Shown: positions 32,098 through 40,547, numbered from the stretch's first letter. The stretch: 42,847 nucleotides of DNA from CAG-582 sp964636965 (GCA_964636965.1 CAZWST010000005.1:1-42847), one strand, 5' to 3'. Translations and numbers: made by a program. Notes: generated by a model not told the origin, from the sequence alone.

Positions 32098-33638
32098 AAA
32101 GATTAAGTATTACAATTATTGGAATCTTTCTATTAATATTATTTCCTATAAAAGTAGATGCTGCATCTTTAAGTGTATCATTATCTTGCTCGAATACAAC
32201 TGCAGGAAAATCCACAACTTGTACTTTAAGAGGAAATGCAACAGATGATGGTATTACGGGGTTTGAAGCTTATGTAAATATTACAAATGCTGCAATTACA
32301 AGTATCGCTCCAGGCGGGGGATTTGAAGCTATGCCAGGTAATAATAATACATACATTGCATATTATTCTGGGGACTCTAAAGTTGGCTCATTTACAATTG
32401 CTACAATGACTATTAATACATCTTCCCCTGGAAATGCAAATGTATCAATTCCAAGTATTACCTATGTTGACTCAAAAGGAAAAACAACCTCGGGAGCTAC
32501 GGGGACTTCTAGAAGTTTTACAATAAGTCCAGCAGCAACGCAACCTCCTCAAACACAAGCACCAAGACCAACTACTAAGGCAACAACTAGAGCAACTCAA
32601 GCTCCAACAACTGCACAACCAACTGCACCAGTTGGAACAGAATTAAAACTTGATAGTGTCAAAGTAGGAGACTTTGAAGTAAATTATCAAGAAGGTAAAT
32701 ATTATGTAACAGTTAACTATGATACAGAAAGCGTTAATGTTGAAGCAACGGCTAATCCTAATCTAACACTTATTGGTGGTGGAATTAGAACACTTGCTGT
32801 TGGTAAAAATGTTGTTGAAATAATCATAAGAAATGAAATAAATCAATCAGCAACTGCTCAAATAATAATAACAAGACCAGAAGATACGAATGATTATAGT
32901 ACAAATTTATCGGATCTTAAATTAGTTGATTATGATCTTAAATTTAATAAAGACATACTTGAATATACTGTCTATGTACCATCAAACGTCAAAGAAGTAT
33001 ATGTTATAGCTAAAAGTGAAAATGTTAATGTTTCAATAATGGGAGATGGCTTACAAACTTTAACTAACGGTAACAATGATATTCATGTTAAAGTTCAATA
33101 TGGAAATAAAGCAGAAACTAACTATGTAATACACATTAAAAGAAGTTATAACTCTATAATAATGTGGGGAGTTATTGCAATACTTTCTACTTTTGTAATC
33201 GGAACAATCTTCTATTTTAATGATAAACTTAAAAAGGTTAAAATTTCCAATAAAGAAGAGAAGAGTAAAATATTAGCTGAGGCAAATAGAACTGTTGCTG
33301 AAAGCAAAGAAAATGTTACTTTAAATGGACAAAGTGTTGTTTCACCAACATCGGTCTCAAATATACCTGTTCAAAATAGAGTACAAGCACAAGTACAGCC
33401 TCAAAGAAATATTGGACAAAGTAATCAAAATAATAATACTCAAGTTGTTGAAAAAAGAGTACCAACAAATCCTGTAACTGTTGCAACTTCTACTGTTTCA
33501 CCAACTCAAGTATCTCCTCAAGCACCAACCCAAGTTAAATTAGTTCAAACATTAGATAGACAACCAATAAAAGTTAATAGAACGCCAATTAAAACGAATG
33601 GTGCAAGACAAGTTGTAATTAATACTTCTAAAAAATAA
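32094..33638 (+). CDS. Membrane-anchored cohesin-like protein with cadherin-like domains and cytoplasmic tail
   Basis: 514 residues. The signal peptide ends near VDAA (about 23). A cohesin-like domain at 24-145 (ITGFEAYVNITNAAITSIAPG, then VGSFTIATMTINTSSPGNANVSI) is followed by a Thr/Pro linker (146-181). Two cadherin-like beta-sandwich domains come next (about 183-262 and 268-350), the second with the classic LSDLKLVDYDLKFNKDILEYTVYVP opening. A membrane helix is at about 352-373, and a 140-residue cytoplasmic tail is rich in Gln, Asn, Val and Pro. Four-base overlap with the previous gene. The tail is longer than a simple anchor needs and may interact with something inside the cell. Most likely presents the giant dockerin protein at the surface. 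Confidence 0.78.
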   Translation: MKRLSITIIGIFLLILFPIKVDAASLSVSLSCSNTTAGKSTTCTLRGNATDDGITGFEAYVNITNAAITSIAPGGGFEAMPGNNNTYIAYYSGDSKVGSFTIATMTINTSSPGNANVSIPSITYVDSKGKTTSGATGTSRSFTISPAATQPPQTQAPRPTTKATTRATQAPTTAQPTAPVGTELKLDSVKVGDFEVNYQEGKYYVTVNYDTESVNVEATANPNLTLIGGGIRTLAVGKNVVEIIIRNEINQSATAQIIITRPEDTNDYSTNLSDLKLVDYDLKFNKDILEYTVYVPSNVKEVYVIAKSENVNVSIMGDGLQTLTNGNNDIHVKVQYGNKAETNYVIHIKRSYNSIIMWGVIAILSTFVIGTIFYFNDKLKKVKISNKEEKSKILAEANRTVAESKENVTLNGQSVVSPTSVSNIPVQNRVQAQVQPQRNIGQSNQNNNTQVVEKRVPTNPVTVATSTVSPTQVSPQAPTQVKLVQTLDRQPIKVNRTPIKTNGARQVVINTSKK

Positions 33639-33665
33639 TACAAGCTAAAACTTGTATTATTTTTA
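33632..33665 (+). terminator. Terminator of the giant protein operon
   Basis: A 12-13 bp near-perfect stem: AATAATACAAG (about 33634-33644) with CTTGTATTATT (33651-33661), then T. The stop codon is in the left arm. Confidence 0.9.
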
Positions 33666-33717
33666 TTTATATAAGATGTATAATATGATATACTTTTATA
33701 TAGTAGGGAGCTAAATT

Positions 33718-34299
33718 ATGATAAGTTTACTAGTGTTGATTCCAATTATTTGTATATCATTTACGCTTTATATAATGAGTTTAATAGACTTTATAATTAA
33801 TAATAATCTTGATATTATTTTAATTTCCCTTGGAGCATTTATAAGTATTATTATTTCTTTTTTTGCACTTAAAGTATTTATAAGAAACAATAGGAACATA
33901 CCAGTTATTATGAATATGGATGAAAGGTCTTCTTCTATTCATGGCTACTTTTCTTTTATAATCATGTTTCTATTTGGTCTTTCCTTAGTTTTAAATTCAA
34001 TTATTTTTAAAATTAATATATTTAATTTAACAATCGGTTTAATAGTTATAGTTTTATTTATTTTTATAACAGTAGAGTACATTATAAAAAGTTCTAGAAT
34101 TATTCTTTTATTAATAGATATAGACGATATAGATTCATCTTTTAGATTATTAGTATTTGAAGATGAAAGTGGGGGTATATATCAATATTATGTAAGTAAA
34201 AAACACCCATATACAGTAAATAAACACTATTTATGTAAGATACAAAAAAGTAGTAAATATATTAAAAAAATAATAAAAGAAGTAATAGATATAGATTAG
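33718..34299 (+). CDS. Unknown membrane protein, four helices
   Basis: 193 residues. Two helices at about 3-28 and 32-55 and two at about 76-96 and 100-122 are linked by a short loop with NMDERSSSIHG. The last 70 residues are a soluble domain with acidic IDIDDIDSSFRLLVFEDESGG and basic KKIIKEVI segments, probably cytoplasmic. Ribosome site TAGGGAG; a TATAAT box lies at 33679-33684. It is 10 bases from the next gene, so the two are likely co-transcribed. Family not recognised. Confidence 0.7.
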   Translation: MISLLVLIPIICISFTLYIMSLIDFIINNNLDIILISLGAFISIIISFFALKVFIRNNRNIPVIMNMDERSSSIHGYFSFIIMFLFGLSLVLNSIIFKINIFNLTIGLIVIVLFIFITVEYIIKSSRIILLLIDIDDIDSSFRLLVFEDESGGIYQYYVSKKHPYTVNKHYLCKIQKSSKYIKKIIKEVIDID

Positions 34300-34309
34300 A
34301 GGAAATTTT

Positions 34310-35164
34310 ATGAATAATGAAAATAATAACAACAATAATCAAAATAATAATTATGTAAAACCACAAAATGTTGATTTATCAAACGTTAATATAGATAAAA
34401 GTAATGAAAATGCCTTAAATCGTGAAAGAGATAATATAATAAAAGCGTCTGTTCAAGCAAATAACTCTGTAAATGAGACTCAAGCAAAAATTGTAAATAA
34501 TACAATTAAAGTAAAGAAGAGAAATCCAATTGTTTCTTTTCTTATCGGAGCTTTTTTTATTACAATAGCTGGTGTACTTGCCTATTTTGGATTTAGACTA
34601 CTTAGAACTTACATAACTTATGATGATGCTAAACATACAACAACGACTACAACTACTCAAAAAGTCAATTATTTTGCAAATTATACATATGACACAACTA
34701 AGTTAAGAAGATTCCAAAATGACTCAAGTATTCTTTTTATAATGCCTTCAGGCACTAGTTCTAAAGCTAGATATATTTATGTTGAATATTCTAGTGATGG
34801 AAGTCTAAAGGAAGAAAGTGGAACATATAATATAAAAGATAGAACCATTACCCTTGTAAGTGACAATGCAACTCAAAAAATATATGATATTGAGTCGTCT
34901 AATCTAAAGAGTGGAGATACTTATTTAAATATGAGTGATCAAGAATATAAATATTATTCTAACAAATCAGGAGATACTGAAAGTATTTTAATAGTTAATG
35001 CATCAGTAAATAAAACTTTTGCTTATTTCTATGATACAAATAATAATATATTTACAAACTTTAAAGAGACTACTTCATCTATAGATCTAGAAAATGGTAT
35101 GCTATTTACAAAATCAGGAAATGATTTAATTTATAATGGTTTAACATATAATTACATACAATAA
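34310..35164 (+). CDS. Unknown single-pass membrane protein with Asn-rich N-terminus
   Basis: 284 residues. The N-terminus is an Asn-run (NNENNNNNNQNNN), probably disordered and cytoplasmic. A membrane helix is at about 76-97 (VSFLIGAFFITIAGVLAYFGFRLL). A Thr-rich linker (HTTTTTTTQ) and a beta-rich extracellular domain to the C-terminus follow (YIYVEYSSDGSLKEESGTYNIKDRTITLVSDN). The poly-Asn and poly-Thr runs are probably slippage-prone. Ribosome site AGAGGAAA. It follows the four-helix protein by 10 bases. Family not recognised; context suggests an envelope role. Confidence 0.72.
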   Translation: MNNENNNNNNQNNNYVKPQNVDLSNVNIDKSNENALNRERDNIIKASVQANNSVNETQAKIVNNTIKVKKRNPIVSFLIGAFFITIAGVLAYFGFRLLRTYITYDDAKHTTTTTTTQKVNYFANYTYDTTKLRRFQNDSSILFIMPSGTSSKARYIYVEYSSDGSLKEESGTYNIKDRTITLVSDNATQKIYDIESSNLKSGDTYLNMSDQEYKYYSNKSGDTESILIVNASVNKTFAYFYDTNNNIFTNFKETTSSIDLENGMLFTKSGNDLIYNGLTYNYIQ

Positions 35165-35311
35165 ATAGACAAATAAAAGAATATATTGTATAATTATTGA
35201 GGTTTATGAAAAAGTGTATACCAAATAAATTTTATTATACATAAATACACATTAGTTAGTTTATTTATGTTATAATTTACTAGTACTACTAATATTGGAG
35301 GTTATTAATAT

Positions 35312-35833
35312 ATGAAAAACGATTTAAGTTTTGATTATATTTCTAAAGATATATTAAAAAATAGAAAGTTTCAACGTATTGCTTATGAATCACATCACGG
35401 TATAACTAGAATGGAACATTCAATGCGTGTTGCTAAATATGTATATAAGATATCAAAGAAATTGAATATGGATTATGTATCAGCTACAAGAGCTGCTATA
35501 TTACATGATTTCTTTACAAATGCTGAATTTGGAGAAAATCATGGATTAATACAAGGTGTAGTTCATCCACATATTGCACTTCAAAATGCCAGTGGTGAGT
35601 TTGACCTTAATGAAATTGAAAAAAATGCTATTGAAGCACATATGTATCCACTTTGTTGTACAATGCCAAAGTATAAAGAAAGTTGGGTATTAACAGGTGT
35701 TGATAAAATAGTTGCAATATATGAATATTTAAGTTATAAATTTAGTTATACCAAACTCACTAGCAAGGTTAACGGAAAATTGAACTTAGCTGTAATATTA
35801 TCGTTTTATTTAATAACAATGGGAAGAAAATAG
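35312..35833 (+). CDS. HD-superfamily phosphohydrolase
   Basis: 173 residues, cytoplasmic. HD-domain ligands: H36 (RMEHSMRV), H65-D66 (AILHDFF), H85/H87 (VVHPHIAL), H110 (EAHMYP) and D131 (TGVDKIV). The HGITRMEHSMRVAKYVYKIS and CCTMPKYKESWVLTGVDK segments match a Firmicutes HD family of about 170 residues that acts on unknown phosphorylated substrates. The ribosome site GGAGG is 10 bases upstream and a TATAAT box lies at 35271-35276. The terminator overlaps the end of the gene, and a tRNA-Arg gene follows 35 bases later with its own -10 box. Confidence 0.88.
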   Translation: MKNDLSFDYISKDILKNRKFQRIAYESHHGITRMEHSMRVAKYVYKISKKLNMDYVSATRAAILHDFFTNAEFGENHGLIQGVVHPHIALQNASGEFDLNEIEKNAIEAHMYPLCCTMPKYKESWVLTGVDKIVAIYEYLSYKFSYTKLTSKVNGKLNLAVILSFYLITMGRK

Positions 35834-35850
35834 TCTCATTGTTATTTTTT
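35812..35850 (+). terminator. Terminator of the HD hydrolase gene
   Basis: AATAACAATG at 35812-35821 pairs with 35837-35846 and continues inward for three more pairs; T run to 35850. The stop codon lies in the loop. Confidence 0.85.
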
Positions 35851-35868
35851 ATGGTATAATACTTATAT

Positions 35869-35945
35869 GTTCTCGTAACTCAGTAGGATAGAGTATCCGC
35901 CTCCTAAGCGGAAAGTCGGCAGTTCGATTCTGCCCGGGAACACCA
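35869..35945 (+). tRNA. tRNA-Arg (CCT anticodon)
   Basis: A full cloverleaf: acceptor GTTCTCG pairs with CGGGAAC (one T.G), anticodon stem TCCGC/GCGGA with loop CTCCTAA (anticodon CCT, 35903-35905), T arm with GTTCGATTC, A discriminator and genome-encoded CCA. A TATAAT box is 8 bases upstream (35855-35860). It reads the AGG codon. C32 in the loop is a known type of TtcA target, and a TtcA-like gene lies at 38416. Confidence 0.97.
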
Positions 35946-35949
35946 TATA

Positions 35950-35979
35950 AAAATAACTACGCATTATGCGTAGTTTTTA
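35950..35979. terminator. Bidirectional terminator between tRNA-Arg and the HEVGH gene
   Basis: AACTACGCA at 35955-35963, a TTA loop, TGCGTAGTT at 35967-35975, flanked by A-run and T-run on both sides. It serves the tRNA on the plus strand and the convergent gene on the minus strand. Confidence 0.88.
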
Positions 35980-36972
35980 TAATTTTGCTTGATATTTTTC
36001 TATAAGTTTTAAAACCTTATTAGATTTATCTACATTATTAGTATCATGTAAAGAATCTTCTATTGAATCTAGTAGTTCAATTGCCATATCTTCACTAGAA
36101 TCAATAACCCTTAAATATGTTATAACATCTTCAATAGATGCATTATATCTAAAATCAAGTAATTTGTTATTAAGTAGTGTATTAAGCTTTTCTCCTAATT
36201 TTGGATAAACACACTCATAAGAATTTTTAGTCATAAGTAAGCATCTATATTCGTTAGCTATTTCTTCTAAGGCTTTCTCATTATATTTAAATTTATTAAA
36301 TATTTCATCAATTGTGTTATATAAAACTCCATCTTCTGTAGCAATTGGCTTGAGCCTAATCGCGTTATGAGAAAAACCAGTATATATATACAAAGTATTA
36401 TTATTAGAATCCAATACTTTTGAAGTTGCTTCCATATGACCAACTTCATGTAGTGATGCATTTAAAATAATTCTTTTTATATTCTCATCTAAATATTTCC
36501 AGTTTAAAGAATCGACGAAAAAACCAATTTGATTAGTTATAGATTCATATGAAGCTGTAGTAAAGTCTTCTATACATCCATGAAGTAAAGTAGTATAATC
36601 TCCAATATAATTAATTGCTAGATAAGAACTATTATCTAATAGATTTTTAGAATCTCTATTAGTTGCTTCATTATATTTTTGATTTAAAGTTATATTATCT
36701 TTAACTGACTTAACTAATTCATCTGGTAAAATTGATGTATTAGTTCTTATAAATCCGCCAAAAATAAAGTGATCATTTATAAAATAATCTGGATCTTGAA
36801 TAGATGGGTCAAATTCGTGAAGTATGTTTGGTGTATATACATCTTCTTTAGTATAAAAAGAAAAATATTTTATTTCTTTTGTATCGTAGTCTAAAGCTTG
36901 ATATCCAAATATTTCACCATCAGCTGCATCTTTGTATTCTTTTAAGGCAATATATTTCTTTTTATTTTCCAT
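35977..36972 (-). CDS. Putative zinc metallopeptidase-like protein (HEVGH motif)
   Basis: 331 residues, no signal peptide or membrane helix, so probably cytoplasmic. ASLHEVGHMEA at about 172-182 is a HExxH zinc motif (H175, E176, H179) in a helix. Downstream, LEEIANEYRC (236-244) offers E236, E237 or E241 as a third ligand, spaced about 60 residues later as in gluzincins. The N-terminal 80 residues resemble a small soluble domain (EYKDAADGEIFGYQALDYDTKEIKYF). The C-terminal 90 residues are helical. Family not recognised; it could be a protease or an inactive fold. It has its own promoter (37000-37028) and an AAAGGGAG ribosome site. Confidence 0.72.
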   Translation of the reverse strand: MENKKKYIALKEYKDAADGEIFGYQALDYDTKEIKYFSFYTKEDVYTPNILHEFDPSIQDPDYFINDHFIFGGFIRTNTSILPDELVKSVKDNITLNQKYNEATNRDSKNLLDNSSYLAINYIGDYTTLLHGCIEDFTTASYESITNQIGFFVDSLNWKYLDENIKRIILNASLHEVGHMEATSKVLDSNNNTLYIYTGFSHNAIRLKPIATEDGVLYNTIDEIFNKFKYNEKALEEIANEYRCLLMTKNSYECVYPKLGEKLNTLLNNKLLDFRYNASIEDVITYLRVIDSSEDMAIELLDSIEDSLHDTNNVDKSNKVLKLIEKYQAKL

Positions 36973-36999
36973 ACAGTAACTCCCTTTTTTGTAGGGATT

Positions 37000-37028
37000 A
37001 TTATAGCAAATATGCCTTTATTTGTAAA
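37000..37028 (-). promoter_or_regulatory. Promoter of the HEVGH gene
   Basis: On the minus strand TTTACA (37023-37028), 17 bases, a perfect TATAAT (37000-37005). Confidence 0.78.
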
Positions 37029-37037
37029 ATATCCAAT

Positions 37038-37064
37038 AAAAAAAGAAAATATATGAATTTTCTT
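37038..37064 (-). terminator. Terminator of the cytidine deaminase gene
   Basis: AAGAAAAT at 37043-37050 pairs with ATTTTCTT at 37057-37064; on the minus strand the stem is followed by seven T. Confidence 0.8.
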
Positions 37065-37449
37065 ATTTTAAATCACTTTCATCAAATGGATGAGGACATA
37101 AGTCACTTACTAGATAATCAGTATAGTTTCCATCAGTAGAGTAACATCTAATTAAAGTATCATCATCACATAATTCCGTAATCATTTGTCTACAAACAAA
37201 GCATGGAGTAGAAATACTACCACTTCCAACCATAATATGGATACTTTCAATCATACCTTTCTTTAATCCATCAGTTATACCTGCAAATAAAGCATTACGT
37301 TCTGCACATACTCCAGCCCTTAGTGAGGCATCTTCAACATTAACACCCTTATAATATTTACCATCTTTTGTTACAACTATGGCAGCAACTGGAAAATTAC
37401 TAATAGGTGTATAGGCCATATTTAATAATTTTTTTAATTCTTGAACCAT
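37063..37449 (-). CDS. cdd: Cytidine deaminase
   Basis: 128 residues from the ATG at 37449 (MVQELKKLL); a TTG start seven codons earlier at 37470 is possible but less likely. Zinc ligands and catalytic Glu: C48-A-E50 (GVCAERNALF) and C83/C86 (TPCFVCRQ). The fold motif VAAIVVTKDGKYYKGVNVEDAS is typical of tetrameric Cdd. It converts cytidine and deoxycytidine to uridines in pyrimidine salvage. It is divergent from the unknown gene at 37535 and convergent to nothing, with a terminator at 37038-37064 that precedes the HEVGH gene's promoter. Confidence 0.93.
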   Translation of the reverse strand: MVQELKKLLNMAYTPISNFPVAAIVVTKDGKYYKGVNVEDASLRAGVCAERNALFAGITDGLKKGMIESIHIMVGSGSISTPCFVCRQMITELCDDDTLIRCYSTDGNYTDYLVSDLCPHPFDESDLK

Positions 37450-37534
37450 ACAATCTCTTCTTTCTAACAATATTTTATCATATATTGCAGTTTTTTAAAC
37501 ATTTTGTTAAAATAACTATCACTTAGGTGATGTT

Positions 37535-38383
37535 ATGAAATATTCAAAATATGTAAAAATGCTAATAAAAAAAGATATATTAGAAAGAAAACCAAATATG
37601 GATTCAGATTCACTTGAAAAGGAAGTAAATGATACCTTCAATACTATTTTAGAAGAAGCTTTATACAATTCAGAATTGGCTCGTTTAAGTGATGATGATC
37701 CATTAAAAATGAAAGAACTAGAAGAAAGTGAAACATTCATGGACTTACATCCAAATGCTTATAGACATGAAGATATCTTTTTTCCTTATGATTATTTATA
37801 TCATGGAGTTCGTTTCGATGATGATCATTCACACTTTGCTAGTATTTTGATGGACCAAGCAATAAAGTGTGGTGAGATGCTTAAAGATTATTGCCGTTAT
37901 GGAAGTGATAATTGTAATGAAGGAAAGTTTGTCTCTTTAGCGCATTATACGGGGGATGAATACGACATCGAATTTAAAACATTCATTGAAGAAAATGTAA
38001 CATTCATAATTTCTCCTACACTTAATCCTGTAAAATGTAAATATTTACCATTTGAAGAATGGGATAAAATAAAAGAAAAAATTACTAAAACCAAACATCG
38101 TTATAGTTATGCTAGATGTGAATATCAATACAAAAAAGAAATACCTTTTTATTTTGTTAGAGGAATCCTTTATCCATACTCTTATTATGAGCATGTAAAG
38201 GGATATTTTAAAACTAAAGATGATTTTATCTTTATAAAAGGTCTTTTAAGTGCTTATGGATGTTCTTATTTACCAATATATGATCCAACAGATGGTTTTA
38301 AGGATATAAGTCATTTAGGAGAAGAGTTCAATAGAATTGCCATAGATAGAAGTAGAATAAATATAACTAAAATTACAAAGTAA
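37535..38383 (+). CDS. Unknown protein, possible ADP-ribosyltransferase-like fold
   Basis: 282 residues, no signal peptide. Residues 1-75 are a Lys/Glu-rich helical part. From about 88 the text FPYDYLYHGVRFDDDHSHFASILMDQAIKCG, then NEGKFVSLAHY, then ENVTFIISPTLNPVKC loosely follows the YHG..., ...IL..G..., ...N...VSL pattern of ART/DarT-like folds, but no catalytic Glu or His-Tyr-Glu set can be assigned. Several Cys (112, 119, 126) could bind metal. Ribosome site TAGGTGAT. The gene lies 32 bases before the TtcA-like gene and both are probably co-transcribed. Family not recognised. Confidence 0.65.
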   Translation: MKYSKYVKMLIKKDILERKPNMDSDSLEKEVNDTFNTILEEALYNSELARLSDDDPLKMKELEESETFMDLHPNAYRHEDIFFPYDYLYHGVRFDDDHSHFASILMDQAIKCGEMLKDYCRYGSDNCNEGKFVSLAHYTGDEYDIEFKTFIEENVTFIISPTLNPVKCKYLPFEEWDKIKEKITKTKHRYSYARCEYQYKKEIPFYFVRGILYPYSYYEHVKGYFKTKDDFIFIKGLLSAYGCSYLPIYDPTDGFKDISHLGEEFNRIAIDRSRINITKITK

Positions 38384-38415
38384 TATGTTATAATTATTTA
38401 GGCAGGTGATTTCTT

Positions 38416-39252
38416 ATGGTAAAAGTATTAAAAAAATATCAAGAAGTCGAAAAAAGTATTATAAAGACCTATCGTAAAGAAATATGGGCAAAATTTATAA
38501 AAGCTATAAATGACTACGAACTTATTAAAGATGGGGATTCCATTATGGTTTGCATAAGTGGAGGTAAAGACTCATTCTTACTTGCTAAATGTATCGAAGA
38601 AGTAATGAAACATGGTAAAGTTCATTTTAATGCAAGATACGTTTGTATGAATCCAGGATATAATGAAGCTAATTTAGAACTCATTAAGAAAAATGCCAAA
38701 TTATTAAATATTAACTTAGAGATATTTGAATCGAATATTTTTGAATCTGTCGAAGTAATGGATGCTAAAAGTCCATGTTACATGTGTGCAAGAATGCGAA
38801 GAGGTTATCTTTATAGTAAAGCAAGTGAACTTGGATGTAACAAAATTGCTTTAGGGCATCACTTTAATGATGTTATTGAAACAACTCTTTTATCGCTTTT
38901 TTATGGTTCTGAAATAAAAACAATGATGCCAAAACTTCATTCCGATAACTTTAAAGGTATTGAATTAATTAGGCCATTATTTTTAGTACATGAAGAATAT
39001 ATAAAAGCTTGGTGTACACATAATGACTTACACTTTATTAACTGTGCTTGTAAGTTTACTGAAAGTGTTTCTAATAAAGAAGAAGAGAGTAAAAGAAAAG
39101 AGATGAAAGAGTTAATAAAAGAGTTAAAGAAATATAATAAAGAAATTGATAATAATATTTTCAAGGCTTTAGATAATGTAAATCTAAATTGTGTTTTAGG
39201 AACAAAAAAGAATGGAGAATATAAAAGTTTTTTAGACGAATATGAAGATTAA
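38416..39252 (+). CDS. ttcA: TtcA-like tRNA 2-thiocytidine (C32) synthetase
   Basis: 278 residues, cytoplasmic PP-loop ATPase with an iron-sulphur site. The P-loop is SGGKDS at 48-53; the cluster cysteines are C121/C124 (PCYMCARMRRGYLY) and C210 or C212 (INCACKF). GHHFNDVIETTLLSLFYG is the conserved TtcA/TtuA signature that follows. TtcA thiolates C32 in some tRNAs, mainly certain Arg and Ser tRNAs. The tRNA-Arg(CCT) at 35869 and tRNA-Thr(CGT) at 40557 have C at 32. The C-terminal Lys/Glu-rich part is longer than in E. coli TtcA. A related TtuA-type activity cannot be excluded. Ribosome site CAGGTGAT. Confidence 0.85.
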   Translation: MVKVLKKYQEVEKSIIKTYRKEIWAKFIKAINDYELIKDGDSIMVCISGGKDSFLLAKCIEEVMKHGKVHFNARYVCMNPGYNEANLELIKKNAKLLNINLEIFESNIFESVEVMDAKSPCYMCARMRRGYLYSKASELGCNKIALGHHFNDVIETTLLSLFYGSEIKTMMPKLHSDNFKGIELIRPLFLVHEEYIKAWCTHNDLHFINCACKFTESVSNKEEESKRKEMKELIKELKKYNKEIDNNIFKALDNVNLNCVLGTKKNGEYKSFLDEYED

Positions 39253-39270
39253 CAACAGGAGGTAACACTT

Positions 39271-39768
39271 ATGGATAAAATTAAATTAAAAAGAAAACTT
39301 CTTATCTTATGTATTTCATTTATTTTATACAGTGACACCTCTGATATATGTTTATATGAACCCAACTATGAAGTACTAGATGAAGAAAGTGATGCATATG
39401 GAACTTACTCTGATGGTTTAATTTATATTGGTAAGAGTGAATATCTCCGAAGTATTATCAATAAAGTTGATGAAGGAGACATCCTTGTATTAGATAGAAG
39501 GAATTCCTTGGATTCAGATATGCAAATAATCGATTCATACAAGATAACCAATCCAAATGACATAAAGGATATACTTTCTTGTCTCTTAGAATATGAAAGA
39601 GAAAATCCAACAAATTGGAATAGAACACTTTCATCAATGGAAGTAGAATGGCAAGTTCATAATATATTATATAGACTACATTATCAAAGGTATAGAACTG
39701 ATGATGTAGATTTAAATAATGCTGATGAAAACGTATATAATAATCATATATTAAAAAAACTATTTTAA
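39271..39768 (+). CDS. Unknown secreted or membrane-tethered small protein
   Basis: 165 residues. The N-terminus (MDKIKLKRKLLILCISFILYSDTSD) is a basic region plus a short hydrophobic run, consistent with a signal peptide or lipid-less anchor. The exported part is acidic, with a segment GDILVLDRRNSLDSDMQIIDSYKI and a C-terminal helix-rich end SSMEVEWQVHNILYRLHYQRYRTDDVDLNN. Similar C-terminal signatures occur in other Firmicutes hypothetical proteins as I recall, but no function is attached. A strong AACAGGAGG ribosome site, 18 bases after the TtcA-like gene, suggests one operon. Confidence 0.65.
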   Translation: MDKIKLKRKLLILCISFILYSDTSDICLYEPNYEVLDEESDAYGTYSDGLIYIGKSEYLRSIINKVDEGDILVLDRRNSLDSDMQIIDSYKITNPNDIKDILSCLLEYERENPTNWNRTLSSMEVEWQVHNILYRLHYQRYRTDDVDLNNADENVYNNHILKKLF

Positions 39769-39851
39769 ATAAGTAACCTAAGTGTAAAGATAAGTCATTA
39801 AATTACTAACTTTAATTAAACTTATAGTAAAATTAATGTAGAGGTGCCGAT

Positions 39852-40547
39852 ATGGAGATATTTAAAGTAGAGTCGAATATAGCAAACTTAATTAATGAAT
39901 TTAATGTATCATCATTCAATAGTGTATCATCTATTCTATCTTGGTTTAATAAAGCTATTAATTATAAAGGAATATTTGAAAGTGAATTTGGTAGATCTTT
40001 AGTAAGTAGTCTTAAAAAACTTGGATATTCTGGATTAACTAGTCCTCATGAAGAATTAGAACATTATAAAAAACTTATGCATACAAGCACTACTGAAAAT
40101 GCTGAATCTATTGGTTACACATTAATATCTTTAATTATTAAATCTATAGAAGACAATAATTCTTTATCACCATATCTAGAGCAACTAATAGCTATTTATA
40201 ATCAAAATTATAATAAAGAAAAAACATTTAATGATATGATGGATTCTCTTACAGCATCAATTGGTAATTATGTTGTATTTGTAATAATAAGAGATGGATC
40301 AGTAAAACTATTATCTGGTACTCTAAATGGAATAGTTCCATATCAAAGGGTAGTAATAGATGGAATTGAGTATCCTTTTATTGGTTTTAATATAGAAATA
40401 AATAAAATAACTTCAAATGATGGAAAAGTATTATATAGTAATATATTATCTTCTCCCAAAGATGATTTAACAGATTATAGTGTAATAGAAAAGATGAATA
40501 ATAAATTATTCGGAGAAAAATATAAAGATAAAACTAAACTACTATAG
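39852..40547 (+). CDS. Unknown soluble protein
   Basis: 231 residues, no signal peptide or membrane helix. Residues 1-140 are helical (FNSVSSILSWFNKAINYKGIF, YTLISLIIKSIEDNNSLSPYLEQLI). Residues 150-200 form a likely beta-hairpin section (YVVFVIIRDGSVKLLSGTLNGIVPYQRVVIDGIEYPFIG). Family not recognised. Ribosome site GAGGTG. It ends in a palindromic hairpin directly before tRNA-Thr(CGT). Confidence 0.68.
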   Translation: MEIFKVESNIANLINEFNVSSFNSVSSILSWFNKAINYKGIFESEFGRSLVSSLKKLGYSGLTSPHEELEHYKKLMHTSTTENAESIGYTLISLIIKSIEDNNSLSPYLEQLIAIYNQNYNKEKTFNDMMDSLTASIGNYVVFVIIRDGSVKLLSGTLNGIVPYQRVVIDGIEYPFIGFNIEINKITSNDGKVLYSNILSSPKDDLTDYSVIEKMNNKLFGEKYKDKTKLL

